Made by a program: the position numbers and the translations under genes
The notes under the pieces: generated by a model
The model's input: only the letters and a program-made list of their open reading frames with translations
Told to the model about the DNA's origin: nothing
The model's database searches: none
NCBI RefSeq assembly: GCF_002865645.1
Contig: NW_020194691.1
Coordinates: 1,550,001 to 1,614,000, forward strand
Direction: 5' to 3'
Length of the DNA stretch: 64,000 nt
From: Hyaloscypha bicolor E
Lineage: Eukaryota > Ascomycota > Leotiomycetes > Helotiales > Hyaloscyphaceae
Part shown: piece after piece, positions 11,501-23,823 of the stretch
Layout: each line of letters opens with the position of its first letter
Numbering within the stretch: the first letter of the stretch is position 1

Positions 11501-12190
11501 TAATCAGAGGTGCCTGGTATTTCTTGAACAAGAAATCGATAACCTCATAGAGCTTGACGCGCGTGGTAGGCTTTTGGTCCTTGAACGTACTCCTATTTGC
11601 AAGTCCGAACACCGCCATTGCAACGATTCCTGCATCGCTGGGGATGAAGCACTTCCATTTGATGAGGATGTTTAGGGAAAATGCTACCTCGTATATTCCG
11701 GCCCGATAGTTCAGAACGTCGTCCTTGTTCTCCAATCGAGCGCAGAAATACTCAACCAGGGAGTGCGCTACCACGGGTTAGCGAGATGGCACTGAAAGGA
11801 ATGAATGAAATTTGATATCAGGGTTGGGTCTTACTTTCTTGCCGTGAGAACTCAGTCCCCATGCGTTCGAGAATATGTGGAAATATTGAGAGAGCTAGCA
11901 GAAGTGGTTAGTGCAAATATGTTGACCGTTGTCACTTCAACATACCTCGTGCAACAGTAATGAGATCCGAATCCTGATTGAGATAGTGGCCCATATCAAT
12001 TAAAAGGTTTGGCAACTTGTAAACACCAAGATCCAAGGCTATAATTTTATTAGCCAACATTTCTATGTATACCCTGTCCGATAGTGTTCCTACACGAAAC
12101 ATAATCTGCAATTATGGCTGCCTCTTCGGTGGTAGGTCCTCCACTATCGGTTGGAGTATCCATCCAATCTTTGAATATGTGATCGGTCAT
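8563..12190 (-). CDS. MMS19-like HEAT-repeat protein (cytosolic Fe-S targeting, TFIIH-linked)
   Basis: MMS19/Met18 is a scaffold of the cytosolic iron-sulfur targeting complex and supports DNA repair and transcription through Fe-S enzymes such as XPD. Exons on the minus strand are 12094-12190, 11946-12038, 11835-11894, 11154-11767, 9589-11103 and 8563-9540. All introns are 48-67 nt GT-AG, and the sum is 3357 nt (1118 aa), the expected size. The N-terminal domain (HSLVEYFCARLE, then SFIRYFPVTLGG near residue 230) and the central KIWDALKFEIWN block match the family. The C-terminal HEAT-like region ends with the usual basic repeat. Conservation looks lower than I would expect of the single-copy housekeeping gene. 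The start at 12190 is provisional: the frame is open upstream to an acceptor-like CCCAG, so a further 5' exon is possible. Confidence 0.8.
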
Positions 12191-13475
12191 AATGTAGGCT
12201 TGTAATGGTGGCGGGACCAAAGAGGGTATATCGTTCCTGGGAGTAGTTAGTCAAAGGTTTGGTCGAGTGGGTACAAAACCAAATGGCGTGCAAAATATGA
12301 AAAGAAGGGATGAGTCAGAAATCCGGCAGATAATTGGTATGAACCAAGTGGAAGTAGCAGGTCTGCCAAAGAATAGAGTCGGTATCGCCTCGGTTAGAAA
12401 GGGGAAGGGATCGGCCGAGACGCTCCTGCACCACGAGAAAAGCGAACGGTCACCGCCAAGCTCCCAAAAGCAGAGACAGACCATTTACAGTCTCAATTAG
12501 AACCTAGGTGCAACCACCAAAGGAGAACAAGAAGCATACTTGACTATAACATACCTTCTAAAGAGAAGCAACTCGTGAAGCAAGCAAGTGTGGTACCAGA
12601 AAAGGCAATCGTTGCAAATAAGGGTGATCTTACTGCTGTAAGAGCGAGACGGTGCCGTCACACAACTAATAAAGCAAATGTCCCAGTAACTAGACGAATC
12701 CGTCTCGCTGTGCAAAGCAGCTATCTCTATCCCGAGCAAAAGCCGTCGCAACTGTGAAAAGTGACACTGGTTCTCTTGAAATCAAAGCGGCATGCAACAG
12801 ATGTAGTAGTAGCTCCCTCCTAGCATAGACCTGATCCAGGGCTGCAATGATAATGGAGAATTTCAAAGAAGAGTGTGCACAGGGGTGTTGTGCAGTGGTG
12901 ATCGGGTCGGAGGGGAAGATGTGCAGAGAATGGAGAGAGACTATGTTGACAAAGACCTATTTGAGGTTTTTTGGCAGAATCGTTGTGCACGGACCCGTAA
13001 ACTTCACCGCCCGATGGTTGGGGAAACTTCGGCTAGGACAAAGGGTAACAAACACTGAATGGATTACCGTTAATGAGATCATGTAATGAGAATAAAAGAA
13101 CTAAAGGCAGGAGCTCTTGAGAGACCCAGTTTAGTTAGTGCATCAATTTTCTTTTGCGGCCATAGATGTGGTTGAGCACTGAAGGTCGAGTCGGAAGCAT
13201 TGCTGCTCGCCGCTTTAGTGAAGTGTCCGTCCAGGCTCTTTGCACACCAATAGATCAAAAGCGGCGAGTGCTGCAAGGGACCCCTCAAAAGAACCCCTCC
13301 ATCTTATCGCGATAACAGAATTTTCCTCTCGGAATTTAACCTTCCCCTTGCATGAACAAAAACGCGATCTGTTATTGCAAGACAGCTTCGCTTTGCCACT
13401 CTCTTCAGACCTGCACCTCTTCAAGACAGTAATTGCCTTTCGGTAGCTCCATGTGCGACTGTCTCCAAGGACGAG
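12191..13475. other. Intergenic region between MMS19-like gene and MTD1
   Basis: About 1.3 kb. Several overlapping frames (for example 12251-12500, 12847-13086, 13079-13424) lack recognisable domains and contradict each other by strand. I see no RNA gene here. The 5' exon of the MMS19-like gene and the MTD1 promoter are expected inside. Confidence 0.45.
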
Positions 13476-14772
13476 ATGGATTTCAAGGACGAGATTGACA
13501 CCAAAGTCAAGGTTGACCCCAGGAACGCGATCGAGTTGCCAAAGATGGAGTCCAAGGATCAGATTGACACCAAAGACAAGATTGCCATCAAGAACAAGAT
13601 CGATCCCAAGAACGCGACTGAGTTGCTAAAGGCGGCTCAAACGTGCAAGGTGGTATTGGCTGGAACTGTTGCCAAAGGCTTGCTGGCAGAGATCCAACAC
13701 ACCCTTTTGGAGATGAGTGATACCAGACTTGGCGGACCATATGGCGTTAACTTCCACAATCCCGTCTTTAAGTTGGTTGGATTCCTTGCCAATGACGACC
13801 CCGCTGCGAAGGTTTACGCGGATTTCTGCGCGAAGACTTGTGTTGAGAAGTAAGTTTAGACCGCATTATTAGCGTTTCAAGCATGCTTCATGGAGGGAGC
13901 CTCCCTCTTATTCAAGTTGCTAATTATTTTCAACAGCGGTTTCGAATTTGAGCTCCGTCAGGTTACAAAGGAAAAGATTGAAGAAGCAATCCTCGCTGCG
14001 AACGTCGACAAGTCTGTCCATGGCATTATTGTTTACTATCCAATCTTCCCCAAAGCATCCCGTCAAGATCAATACATCCAACAACTAGTCTCTTTGGACA
14101 AGGACGTCGAGGGTCTTACTCACAAGTACACGTTCAACATGTACCAAAACATCCGGTTCCTTGATCCTCCGCACAACGAGCGAAAGTCAATCCTTCCGTG
14201 TACTTCACTCGCTGTAGTTAAAGTCCTCGAGCACCTCAGAATCTACCACTCATCCCTTCCTTACGGCAATCGCCTCTATGGTCGAACGATTACAGTTATC
14301 AACCGCTCAGAAGTCGTTGGTCGACCATTGGCTGCCCTCCTCGCGAATGATGGTGCAAAGGTCTACTCGGTTGACATTGATGGGGTTCAGTTGTTTACTC
14401 GAGGCAAGGGTATCAAGAACCATAAGCATGAAGTTCTCGAGAAGCCGGGCTGGACTGTTCGGGACTGCTTGCCAATCAGCAGCGTAGTCATCAGTGGTGT
14501 ACCTGGTGATTACAAAATCGACTCAGACTTGATTAAGGACGGCGCAACATGCATCAATATTTCGAGCGAGAAGAACTTCGATGCTGCGACGGTCAAAGAT
14601 CACGCCGCTTTCTACGTTCCCGCGATCGGAAAAGTTACCATTGCCGTCTTGTTAAGGAATCTTTGTGTGAGTATATTTTCTTCGAACCTTTTTTTATTTT
14701 TACGAGTGCTAATTCTGTCAACAGAGGCTGGTTTGGAATTACCGGTTGGAGCAGATGAGACTTGCCAGATGA
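13476..14772 (+). CDS. MTD1: NAD-dependent 5,10-methylenetetrahydrofolate dehydrogenase (MTD1 type)
   Basis: This enzyme oxidises methylene-THF to methenyl-THF in cytosolic one-carbon metabolism. Exons are 13476-13849, 13937-14666 and 14725-14772, totalling 1152 nt (383 aa). Introns start GTAAGT and GTGAGT. The catalytic domain starts near residue 56 (TCKVVLAGTVAKGLLAEI). It contains GIIVYYPIFP, the substrate-binding block KDVEGL, NMYQNIRFLDPP and the Rossmann segment VINRSEVVGRPLAALLANDG. GKVTIAVLLRNL ends the domain. Splicing at intron 1 gives CVENGFEFELR. Odd points: a 55-residue Lys/Asp-rich N-terminal extension built from a diverged repeat (D-x-KD-x-I-x-x-K...DP-x-NA-x-EL occurs twice), and a short C-terminus ending six bases before a mobile-element-like insertion. 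It might be a paralog rather than the main copy. Confidence 0.9.
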
Positions 14773-14778
14773 TACCTA

Positions 14779-15049
14779 CGAAAGCGCGCGGCGTTAAAAA
14801 CCGTCCATCTGCCAAAATGCAAGGAACACCAAAATCGTTACATTTAGAAAATCACACCAAATCTCAATAGAACGCCCGAAACTCCTCAAAAGTGCTTTAC
14901 ATAATAAAAAAGAAGCAGATCTAACTTGGGCGAAAGTTTTATAATAATAGAATATAAGGCGGAATTATGAGAATTTTTGTAATGCAGCATTAAAATCGCG
15001 CCTGTCCTCGCTTAGCGAGTCGGACGGATTTCAATGCCGCGCGCTTTCG
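14779..15049. mobile_element. TA-flanked MITE-like element with 28-bp terminal inverted repeats
   Basis: The left end (14779-14806) begins CGAAAGCGCGCGGC. The right end (15022-15049) is its inverted copy, matching 24 of 28 positions, with all or nearly all of the first 14 identical. Both ends are directly flanked by TA (14777-14778 and 15050-15051), the target duplication made by Tc1/mariner-type transposases. The 271-bp interior is AT-rich with no coding capacity, so it would be non-autonomous. A separate short hairpin (CTCGCTTAGCGAG) sits at 15007-15019. It lies just after the MTD1 stop codon, in the 3' UTR. Confidence 0.55.
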
Positions 15050-15051
15050 TA

Positions 15052-17128
15052 GAGAAGCCGGAGGTACAGAGACGTGTCTGGGGACCGATCCTGGAGGAGC
15101 GTGGCATGGACGTGGACATACATTTTCCATTACCATCAATACCAGAAAATTGAGCAGCCTCTCTTCTGCAAGCAACACCCTCGACAACCTACGGAGTTCA
15201 GGAGCATATGGCGGGCGTTTAGAGGATTGCTTAGGGAGACGAATTCAACTGAATTGAACCATTGAATTTCTGACGTTTCTCTTTCATGACATGTGCTGAA
15301 CCTCGCCTTGCTGGCGCGGTCGAATGAGTCAAGTTTCTCCTAAATATGTTCATTGCTAATGGGAAACAGCATAGCATGTAAAGCTTTGATTATGAAATCA
15401 GGTCATCATACAGAAAGTAAGCACCTGCCCAGCTGCATTCCAACAAGAATGGTTATCATTCTAATTGACGAGTCTAACTCTAGCTCACAGATTCAACGAC
15501 TAACCTCCTCCCACAACAACTGCCCCTCGCCCTCGAACTTCATTTCCCCACCGATTCTCCTTCCCATAGAGCTCAAAGAATTCCGAACCGTCGAGACAAG
15601 TCTTGAAGTCAACGTACCCATCCACCCTTAAACCACCTTTTCTTCCTCTCATCCCACCTCTATTTGGAATCATTGGCCGAACTCTTCAACACAAAATTGA
15701 CAGAGCGCAAGTCGAACCAACTCGGATAAGCTCGGTAGCTCACGAGTGCCTTCCCAACACATTCTTTGTAAAAGAAACCAAATATGATGCCGCTTTGCCC
15801 GAAAGGCATAGTCCTCGTATCTATATTCCTCTCGCCAAGCATATATCTACCCAGCCTCTCTCCACATATCCAACACACACATTTTGCAATCTTTGATAGT
15901 AGTCTCTGCGGAGTTTGCAGCAACGCTTTAAGAATCATCCGTAAGGTCCAGAATCTTTGCCCATGATGCTTGTGGATGGTACCACATTAAGCAGCCCAAT
16001 CAGCGTCATGGCATTCTCCTCTCCCACCTCCTTGAATCGTGCTCCTTCTCTTCTCGTTCCTTGGCAAGAGGCAAGATTGTCAGACGTTCCTACTCTTCAA
16101 TCTTCAACCTCCAATAGAAAGCCTGTGTAGCAGTGTCTGTTGTCGAATACACTCCGGGGTTCCAACTCCTGCATCGTCGCTGGGATTGACGTGCCAAGTT
16201 GGCTCGTTCATATTTGGGTTTCGATTTTCTGCAACTCGGAGACATGCACGACACTTTCCGAAAATTAAATAAGGCTTCACATTCAGTGCGAAGGGAGCAG
16301 AGCCGTATCCCCACCCTGATGCTGGAATTCATGGAATTTGGAATTTCCATCGCAAGTGCAATTTACCTTTGTTGTGTCGCACGTGACTTAGCTTCGCGCG
16401 ACACTGAAGATCCACAGAAGAAATAGGCAGAAGTGAACCAAGTACCAGGTTAACGAATTACCGGGTAAAACACACGTCACGTAATACGAAGGAGATCTCT
16501 AGAACTCTGATTAATTCTAGAAGAGAAGCGTGAAGCTCGTAGAAGCTTGGGAGCGAGGCTAAATACTCCTTAGCGCCATAATTAAGCGAAACGTGTGCCT
16601 GAGGCTCAAGCGAATTTTCCCCCTCACAACACCCTGTATCTTAGTTCTCGAGCTCCCCGCTCCTTCTTCTTCCCTCTTTAAACGTACATTACACACCTAA
16701 CAGAGCTGTTTTCTCTTGAAGACACCAGCCCCGGGTCGTGATAACCTTGCTGGGTCAGTCTCTGGGTGTTATGGCCGCATCCACAGTGGAAAATCCTTAC
16801 GTTTTGATATCGCTCCATTGTTTGTCCTGGTTTTCACTGCTCCAGTTTGGGTTGGAACGTGCTGGGAATGTGGAGAGTCGACTATATTGAGAGGATGGAG
16901 AGAGTTCCGTAGATGATATTTAACAGAAAGGTACAATCAGGTCAGATTAGTCATTGTCACACGATATTTTGAGACAACTAACTCTCTTCTTTATAACTTT
17001 ACTAATCCTTAACTAATTTTAAATATTTTTAATTTTAAAAAAGGACAATTAAGATTTATTTTTAGATTATTATATAATTATATAGCTTTTAAAAGTTTTT
17101 TAAAAATTTAAAAGCTTTCTTTAAAACT
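15052..17128. other. Gene-free stretch before the AT island
   Basis: About 2 kb. Frames at 15353-15896, 16039-16426 and 16716-16916 are short, overlapping on both strands and have no domains. From about 16980 composition turns strongly AT-rich, marking the boundary of the RIP-affected island. Confidence 0.45.
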
Positions 17129-17133
17129 CCTAC
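17129..17133. repeat. Target site duplication, left copy
   Basis: CCTAC immediately precedes the 5' LTR and is repeated exactly after the 3' LTR at 24127-24131. Confidence 0.85.
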
Positions 17134-17436
17134 TGTAATAGGCACACGTGATGGCGTATGGACAGGTATTAGATATCGTGGATCTAGTTTCCTATTTTGG
17201 GTACAGCTTGCAATCGGAATCGTATGGATCGCATGGGATTTCCTAATTAAGTAAAGGGCTTCGCATGCCTGGCTAAGTACTAGGGAATATATAGGGAGAC
17301 GCTCCTAGCTTTGGAAGGGGCATTAATTGGTCTTTTATTGGAATTAATTCTTGGAATTAGTTATACTTGCAAGCGTTACTCTGTAGCTTACTTATCTTGA
17401 CTACTTGTATATTACCCTGCTATTACGTACCTTATA
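17134..17436 (+). repeat. 5' LTR (303 bp)
   Basis: Begins TGTAATAGG and ends CTTATA. It aligns without length change to the 3' LTR. It keeps many CpA/TpG sites that are TpA in the 3' copy. No clear primer-binding site follows at 17437. Confidence 0.9.
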
Positions 17437-17507
17437 TTCTAATCGATCTAATCTTCGGGAAGCAGTTCGTTGCGAGGTAGTTAAGCCGTCGATAGATAAA
17501 ACCACTA

Positions 17508-20500
17508 ATGGCTGGAGTATTAACTAGAAGAAGCGCCTCTGCTATTGCTAGGGCGACCCAGTCGGGTATCCAGGGGAGTACCTAGTCAGCCACTTTAGCT
17601 ACCGTCTAATTAGGAGAAGGGAGTAGAACTCAGATATTCCCAGAACTAGCTGGCAGGATAATAATAACGGAGAAGCTGGCGGCGGCTCGTCGTTGCATTA
17701 CTGAGTTAGAAGCAGAGATATAATAGAGGGAGGATCTGGAGGATTTGGAAGCTCAGATTTGCTATCTTGAGAATATTTGGATACCTATTATAGAACCTGT
17801 TATGCTACTGGCGGTACGTTTGGTTTGCAGGGCTCTAAAAACCCGAGAATTACTAACCTATAAGGGGAAGAGTATTAAGGAAGCCCAGGACTTCTTTTAC
17901 TAGACGGAGCTGAAATAGTATAAAGATAGCGGGATTACCTGGGCTATAGATATAGTAAAGGTTACGTATTATGCTTCCTGCTTTAAGGATATAGCCAGGA
18001 ATATCTAGAAGTATAGGAAGTAATTAGTAGGTATTAATACTACGGATTAGGAGACCTTTATCGAGTTTATAAAGGATTCTATCTTGGATTTGGAGAACTA
18101 TAGTAATAATGCCCTTGCCAAGTTCAAGGATGCAAAATAGTAGCTAGATTAGAGTATCTAAAGCTTTATATTTTACTTGGATAGCCTATTAGATAACTTG
18201 GGATATATAGATTTGCTACGAGAGCGGGATAACTTATTTAGTAGCTTGAGATAGGAGATTCGGAATAAGATTAATTACTAAGGGAATACTTTATAAGAAA
18301 GAGAGAAGCTTATTTCTGCGGCTATAAGAGTCGAGAATAACTTAAACTAGTTTGCTTAATAGGAATATAATAATAAGCCGACGGATTAATAAAAGAAAGG
18401 AAATTAGAGAAAGGAGAGAGGGAATAATAAAGGGAAACGGAAGAGAAGTATATCCCTATTACGAGGTTTATATAACCGGGGTAGTAAAAGTATAGTAACG
18501 GGATCTAATATAGTACCTGTATTAGGATTTATAAGACCGGATATAACTTGCTTTACTTACTAGAAGAAGGGTTACTATACTATTACTTGCCCAAATCGGG
18601 GAAAACCGACTTGCTATAATTATAATAAGTCTGGCTATAAGATATATAAGTACCTAGAACTAAAAAAGCCAGGAAACGGGTATATCTTATAGTAGTTATA
18701 CTTATTTATACTATAGAGGGCAAGGCTCCTGAAACGAGAATAGTAATTAAGGTTACTATTAAGATAAGGAAAGGTAGGTAAAGAATTAGAGTATTAGTTA
18801 ATTCGGGTATAAAGGCTAATTATATAAAGAGGAGATTAGCCTTAGATATAGGTATTCCATTAATATTAAGGGTAACTTCCTTATTCTTACTAGAGGAAAG
18901 GAGGATTTATTTATATAGAGATTATATTCTTGGGGTTACTACCGAGAATATACTAGGGAACTAAAGGAAGGCTAATATATACTTTATATTATATGATTTT
19001 AATCTGAACTATATTAATATAATACTTGGATTCCTATAGCTTTACTAGATTAATTCCTTAATTTCTTTTAGGGAAGTAATATAGAGATATTAGATTTAAT
19101 TATAGAAGATTAAAGTTCTGAATACCAGGAAGTTTACTAAAGTAGTAAAGTATAAGGTATATGTTTTTCTATTAATTATTTATCCTATAATAGATAGCTA
19201 AAGGGTTATTACTATTACTATAAACGGGATAGCTATATTTCCCAGGAAGTATTAGGACCTTCTCCGAATATTTTCTATAGAGGCTATAGGTATACTACCT
19301 GATTATTATATAATAGAGTATTATATAGATCTGGAACCAGGATCCTAACTACTATATAGTCCTATATATACTTTATTAGAGAGAGAGCTTGAAATCCTTC
19401 GGGAATATCTTAATACTAGCTTAGAGAAGAAGTGGATCCGTTATTTTACTAGCCTAGCTAGTACTCTAATTATATTTATTTCAAAGAAAGGAAGCAGCCT
19501 ATATCTATATATTAACTACCGGGGTCTAAATAGGATTACTATTAAGAACCGAATACTATTACTACTTATTAGTAAGATAATAGATAGGCTTTATAGAATA
19601 AAGATATATATAAAGCTAGATTTAAAAGATACTTACTATTAGTTATAAATACAGGAGGGTAATAAGTAAAAAACGGTATTCCGAATATACTATAAATATT
19701 TTAAGTACTATATTATGTCTTTTAGACTATCTAATACTCTGGTAATATTCCAGGCATATATTAACTATATATTAGTAGGCCTTATAGATATTATTTATAT
19801 AGTCTATCTGAATAATATTTTAATTTATTTAGAGAATTCAGAATAGTATATAATAGTAGTCCGATATATACTCGAGTAGTTATAGTAATACTAGCTCTTT
19901 ATAAACTTAGTAAAATGCAAGTTTAATATAGAGAAAATAAAGTTCCTGGAATTTATAATTAGCCTAGATAATATAGAAATAGAAGCTAGCCGGATTATAG
20001 CTATTAGGAAATAGCCGGCCCTAAAGAATAATATCCGAAAAGTCTAAGTATTCCTGGGTTTTACTAACTTTTACCAGAGGTTTATCTATAAATACTTTAG
20101 GATAGTAAAAGAATTAACTAATTTGCTAAAAACTAGCAGAAAACTACTATATTAGTTTAGCTAGATAGATAAGGCAGATAAGGCTTTTAAGGAGCTATAA
20201 ATTATATTTATAATAGTACTAATCCTTTATTATTTTAACCTAGCCTTAAAGATTTATATAGAAATAGATATTTTAGGATTTATAGTTATAAGTATGATTT
20301 CCTAGCTCTTTAGTAAGAGAGCGGAAGCCAGGTAGTACCCTATTACTTTCTATTTAAAAAAGATAATTATAATTAAGAATAGGTATAAGATATATAATTC
20401 TAAACTCTTGGCTATTATTCTGGTATTCCGTACTTAGTAGTATTACCTAGTATATATCCGGTATACTATTATTATTAAGATAGATTATAATAACTTAAAA

Positions 20501-22450
20501 TACTTTATAACTAAAAGAAAACTAAATAGTTAATAAATAAGATAGGTAGAGAAGCTGGCTGCCTTTGACTTTATCTTAGAATACTAGCTAGGGTATAGTA
20601 ATCCCGCTAATAGGCTATTAAAGAGGCCAGACTTTATAGTAGATATAGATAAAAATACTTTATTACTTATACTTTATAATAAGCTATAAAATATAGAATA
20701 GAGAACCCTATAGGTAGTAGTAATAGGATATTATACTATTCCTATAATACTATAATATAAGGCCTAGGAAAGAGGAAGTAAGTACTTCTCAATTAGTAAG
20801 ATATTAAGGAATTCCGAAAAAGAAGTTTATTTTAGTAATAGAATAGTACCGGAAATACTATTACTTGAGCCTATTATTAGTATAGCTAATTATAAATAGT
20901 ATATACTACGGATTCTAGCTATATAAGTAGCTAGGTCCAAAATAGTATATGAGAAAAGCAGAGAGATATTATTTAAACTACTATTATAATACTAAAGGCT
21001 TGATCTATTAGTATAATACCGGTAATATAAATAGTTTTTAAAGGGGACCTTTACTAGAGCTATTAAGACTTGGGAACTTGATATATCTGGGTTATTAAGA
21101 TATTAGGGTACTATTTATATATTAAATAAGCTAGCTCTTAAAAAAGAATTACTATAAGCTAACTATAATAATCCTATAAGTGGGTATTTTGGTACTAGTA
21201 AAATACTAGAGATTCTCTAGAGAAAGTACTTCTAGTAAAGTATAAGAAAGAATATAAAAGACTATATTAGAACTTATCTTATATATTAATAGACTAAGGT
21301 AAAGAGATATTTGCTATATAATATACTTAGTTCGTTTTCCCTTCTCTCTAAGCTATAGCAAGAAATTACTATGGACTTTATTATAGGACTATTTCCTTTT
21401 AGGTTTTATAATAAAGTATATAATTCTATACTTATTATTATTAATAGATATATAAAAATAATATAATATATTCTGATTACTAAGAAGGTCTCGGCTCCTG
21501 AGCTAGTAGAGCTATTTATATACTATATTATTAAAGACTTTGGTATGCCTATAGGTATAACTTCTAATAGAGGATCTGTTTTTATAAGCAAGTTCTAGTT
21601 AAGTCTATATTTCTACTTAAAGGTTTAATAATAACTAAGTATAGTATTCTATCTATAAACTAATAGATAAATAGAGAATCTGAACTAAACTCTAGAATAA
21701 TACTTAAGGTACTATACTAGCTACTAGTAAGATAACTAGGTAGTAAAGCTTATTCTTATAGAATTTATATATAATAATTTTATATATTTAATAATAGAAA
21801 TATCCTTATTCTATATCTTATACGAATTCCATTCTAGTATTAAACTATATATTAAGGATAATATTCCAGAAGAAGAAGTACTGGTAGTATAGGAAAGAAT
21901 ATAAAGGATTTAAATAGAATAGGAAATACTAGAGAAATAATAATAAGAAGTAATAAATATATAGAAAAAATACTATAATAAGAAATATATTAATAAGAAG
22001 TTTAAGATATATAATAAAGTCATACTTTATATAAAGAATATTTAATAGCTATAATCTAGTATAAAGCTAGTAAATAGATATCTTAGTTTCTTTAAAGTTC
22101 TGGAAGTTATAGGAATATATAGACAGGTATATTACTTGGAATTACTATTATTATATTAGATCTATAATATTTTTTATATTTCTCTCTTAGAACTATAGTA
22201 CCTATAAGCTGGTACTATAATAGAACTAGAGCCGGTCGAGATTAAGGACAAAGAGGAATTCGAGATAGAATTTATTATAGCCTATAAGAAGGACAGAAAA
22301 GAAAGAAAGTATCTTATTTATTAGAAAGGCTACTTACTAGTAAATAATATATAGGAACTACTAAGTAATCTAGAGAATATAGCTTAAGAATTATAAGAAT
22401 ACTTAGAAAAGAGTAATATTATAATACTATTAGCTAAATAGAGGTATAAA
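17508..22450 (+). pseudogene. Degenerate gag-pol of the Ty3/Gypsy element
   Basis: A multi-domain polyprotein remnant with dozens of in-frame stops. The gag N-terminus is the best-preserved part (few stops between 17508 and about 17830) and decay increases downstream. Domain order and positions are given in the element entry. The order RT, RNase H, integrase identifies Ty3/Gypsy rather than Copia. The C-terminal block resembling a chromodomain (YLIY-stop-KGY, then SNLENIA) points to a chromovirus. No protein can be made. Confidence 0.85.
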
Positions 22451-22559
22451 AGATAAATGCTTTTATTAGGAAACTATTAAAAAACCATATATTTATTCTT
22501 GGAAAAACTATATAAAAATTATTAAAAACTCTAATTTCTATATCCTATAAATACCCTAT

Positions 22560-23810
22560 TCTTATAATTACTTTCTATTATCCTTATTATTATTCTTATT
22601 AGGATCCTTTTGAGAAATAAGTAGTAAATTAGCCTATAAAGCTATTAGCTATTAGTAAGAAATAAGGAAGAAGTAAGCTTACTTAATACTAAAGAATATT
22701 AACTATACTATTAAGAGTACTTTATACTTATACTAAGCTAGTAAGAATTACTTAATCTATTTCTTGGATTATTAGGGGAATTCATTAGCCTCAAATAATA
22801 GCTTTAATATAAGAAGTATATATAGTTTAGTATAGAAGAAGAGTAGTAATAGCCTTCTTCTTTTTAGGTAAAGGATAGGGAAGATACTTATATATATTAA
22901 TAGCTTAAAGAAGGCGGTTTAATTATATTATATATACTTGAGGAACCTTAGATAATATTAGAATAAAGAATAAAAGAAGGAATTTATAATTTATAAGATT
23001 ATATTTCTTGTTCTTAAAGTAGTAGTAATTATATACTAAGTAATTATTACTCTTAATATAAGTAAGGTCGGGAAACTTGGTAATATTCTTGGAATATTAA
23101 AGATAATAAGGGCAAATTAAAGATATAGAAGTATTAGCTAAATAGGTAGTAATAGGCTAATAAGTACTAAAAGAAGTATTTATCTTAATAAATAAAGAAA
23201 TAGAAGAGGGAATTAGAAGGGGACTTAAATAAAGCTTAAATAAGACTTAAAGGAGCTTAAAGAAGCTTAAAGAAGGCTTAAAGAAGGAAGGCAAGGAATA
23301 AGGAGGAGCTGGGTATAGTATTATAATTAAGGAAAAGGAAGATTAGTTAGTAGAAAAAAGGAGGCCTTTTTATAATACCCTTTCTCCGAATAGTAATTAC
23401 AAATTCGGAACCGGCTCTATACCAGGAATACCCAGAAAATTCTAAAGAAGAGATTTATAAATAAACTAGAAGATTGGATTAACTTTTCTAAGCTCTTGGG
23501 CCTATAGAGTAATAATTTATTTGCGAATAGAGGCTAAGTTAGGATTTATGAACTAATTAAGAGATTAGATAAGCTTTATATCCAATAGTATATACTATAT
23601 TTATATTACCTTTATAAGGGGGAATTACTAGAGGCAATTTACGAACTAGCTAGGAAGAGTTAGTAAACTATATCCTTAACTCTATTATCTGATATAATAA
23701 TAGGGCAATTATGGGAAGTTTTTAGGGAAAGCTAGTAGCCAGGAAAGTTTTAGGAGGATATTTATAAAGCTATTTGTAGTTTTCCCAGGCCTCTTGAGAA
23801 TAAGGGCCTA
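22560..23810 (+). pseudogene. Extra degenerate frame between pol and 3' LTR
   Basis: This 1.25 kb follows the pol remnant and precedes the polypurine tract. The part from about 23400 to 23810 reads on the plus strand as protein-like sequence (for example GELLEAIYELARKS and ICSFPRPLENKG) broken mainly by TAG codons that would be CAG or TGG before RIP. The 22,900-23,350 part is Lys/Glu-rich and repetitive. It is not a domain I recognise. It could be an additional ORF of the element or a captured host fragment. Confidence 0.45.
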
Positions 23811-23819
23811 GAAGGGGGA
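23811..23819 (+). other. Polypurine tract of the retrotransposon
   Basis: GAAGGGGGA lies four bases upstream of the 3' LTR, the expected position for second-strand priming. Confidence 0.65.
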
Positions 23820-23823
23820 TTAA

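Noticed and set aside
16716..16916. 66-codon frame before the AT island
   Set aside because: Short, no conserved features, next to repeat boundary.
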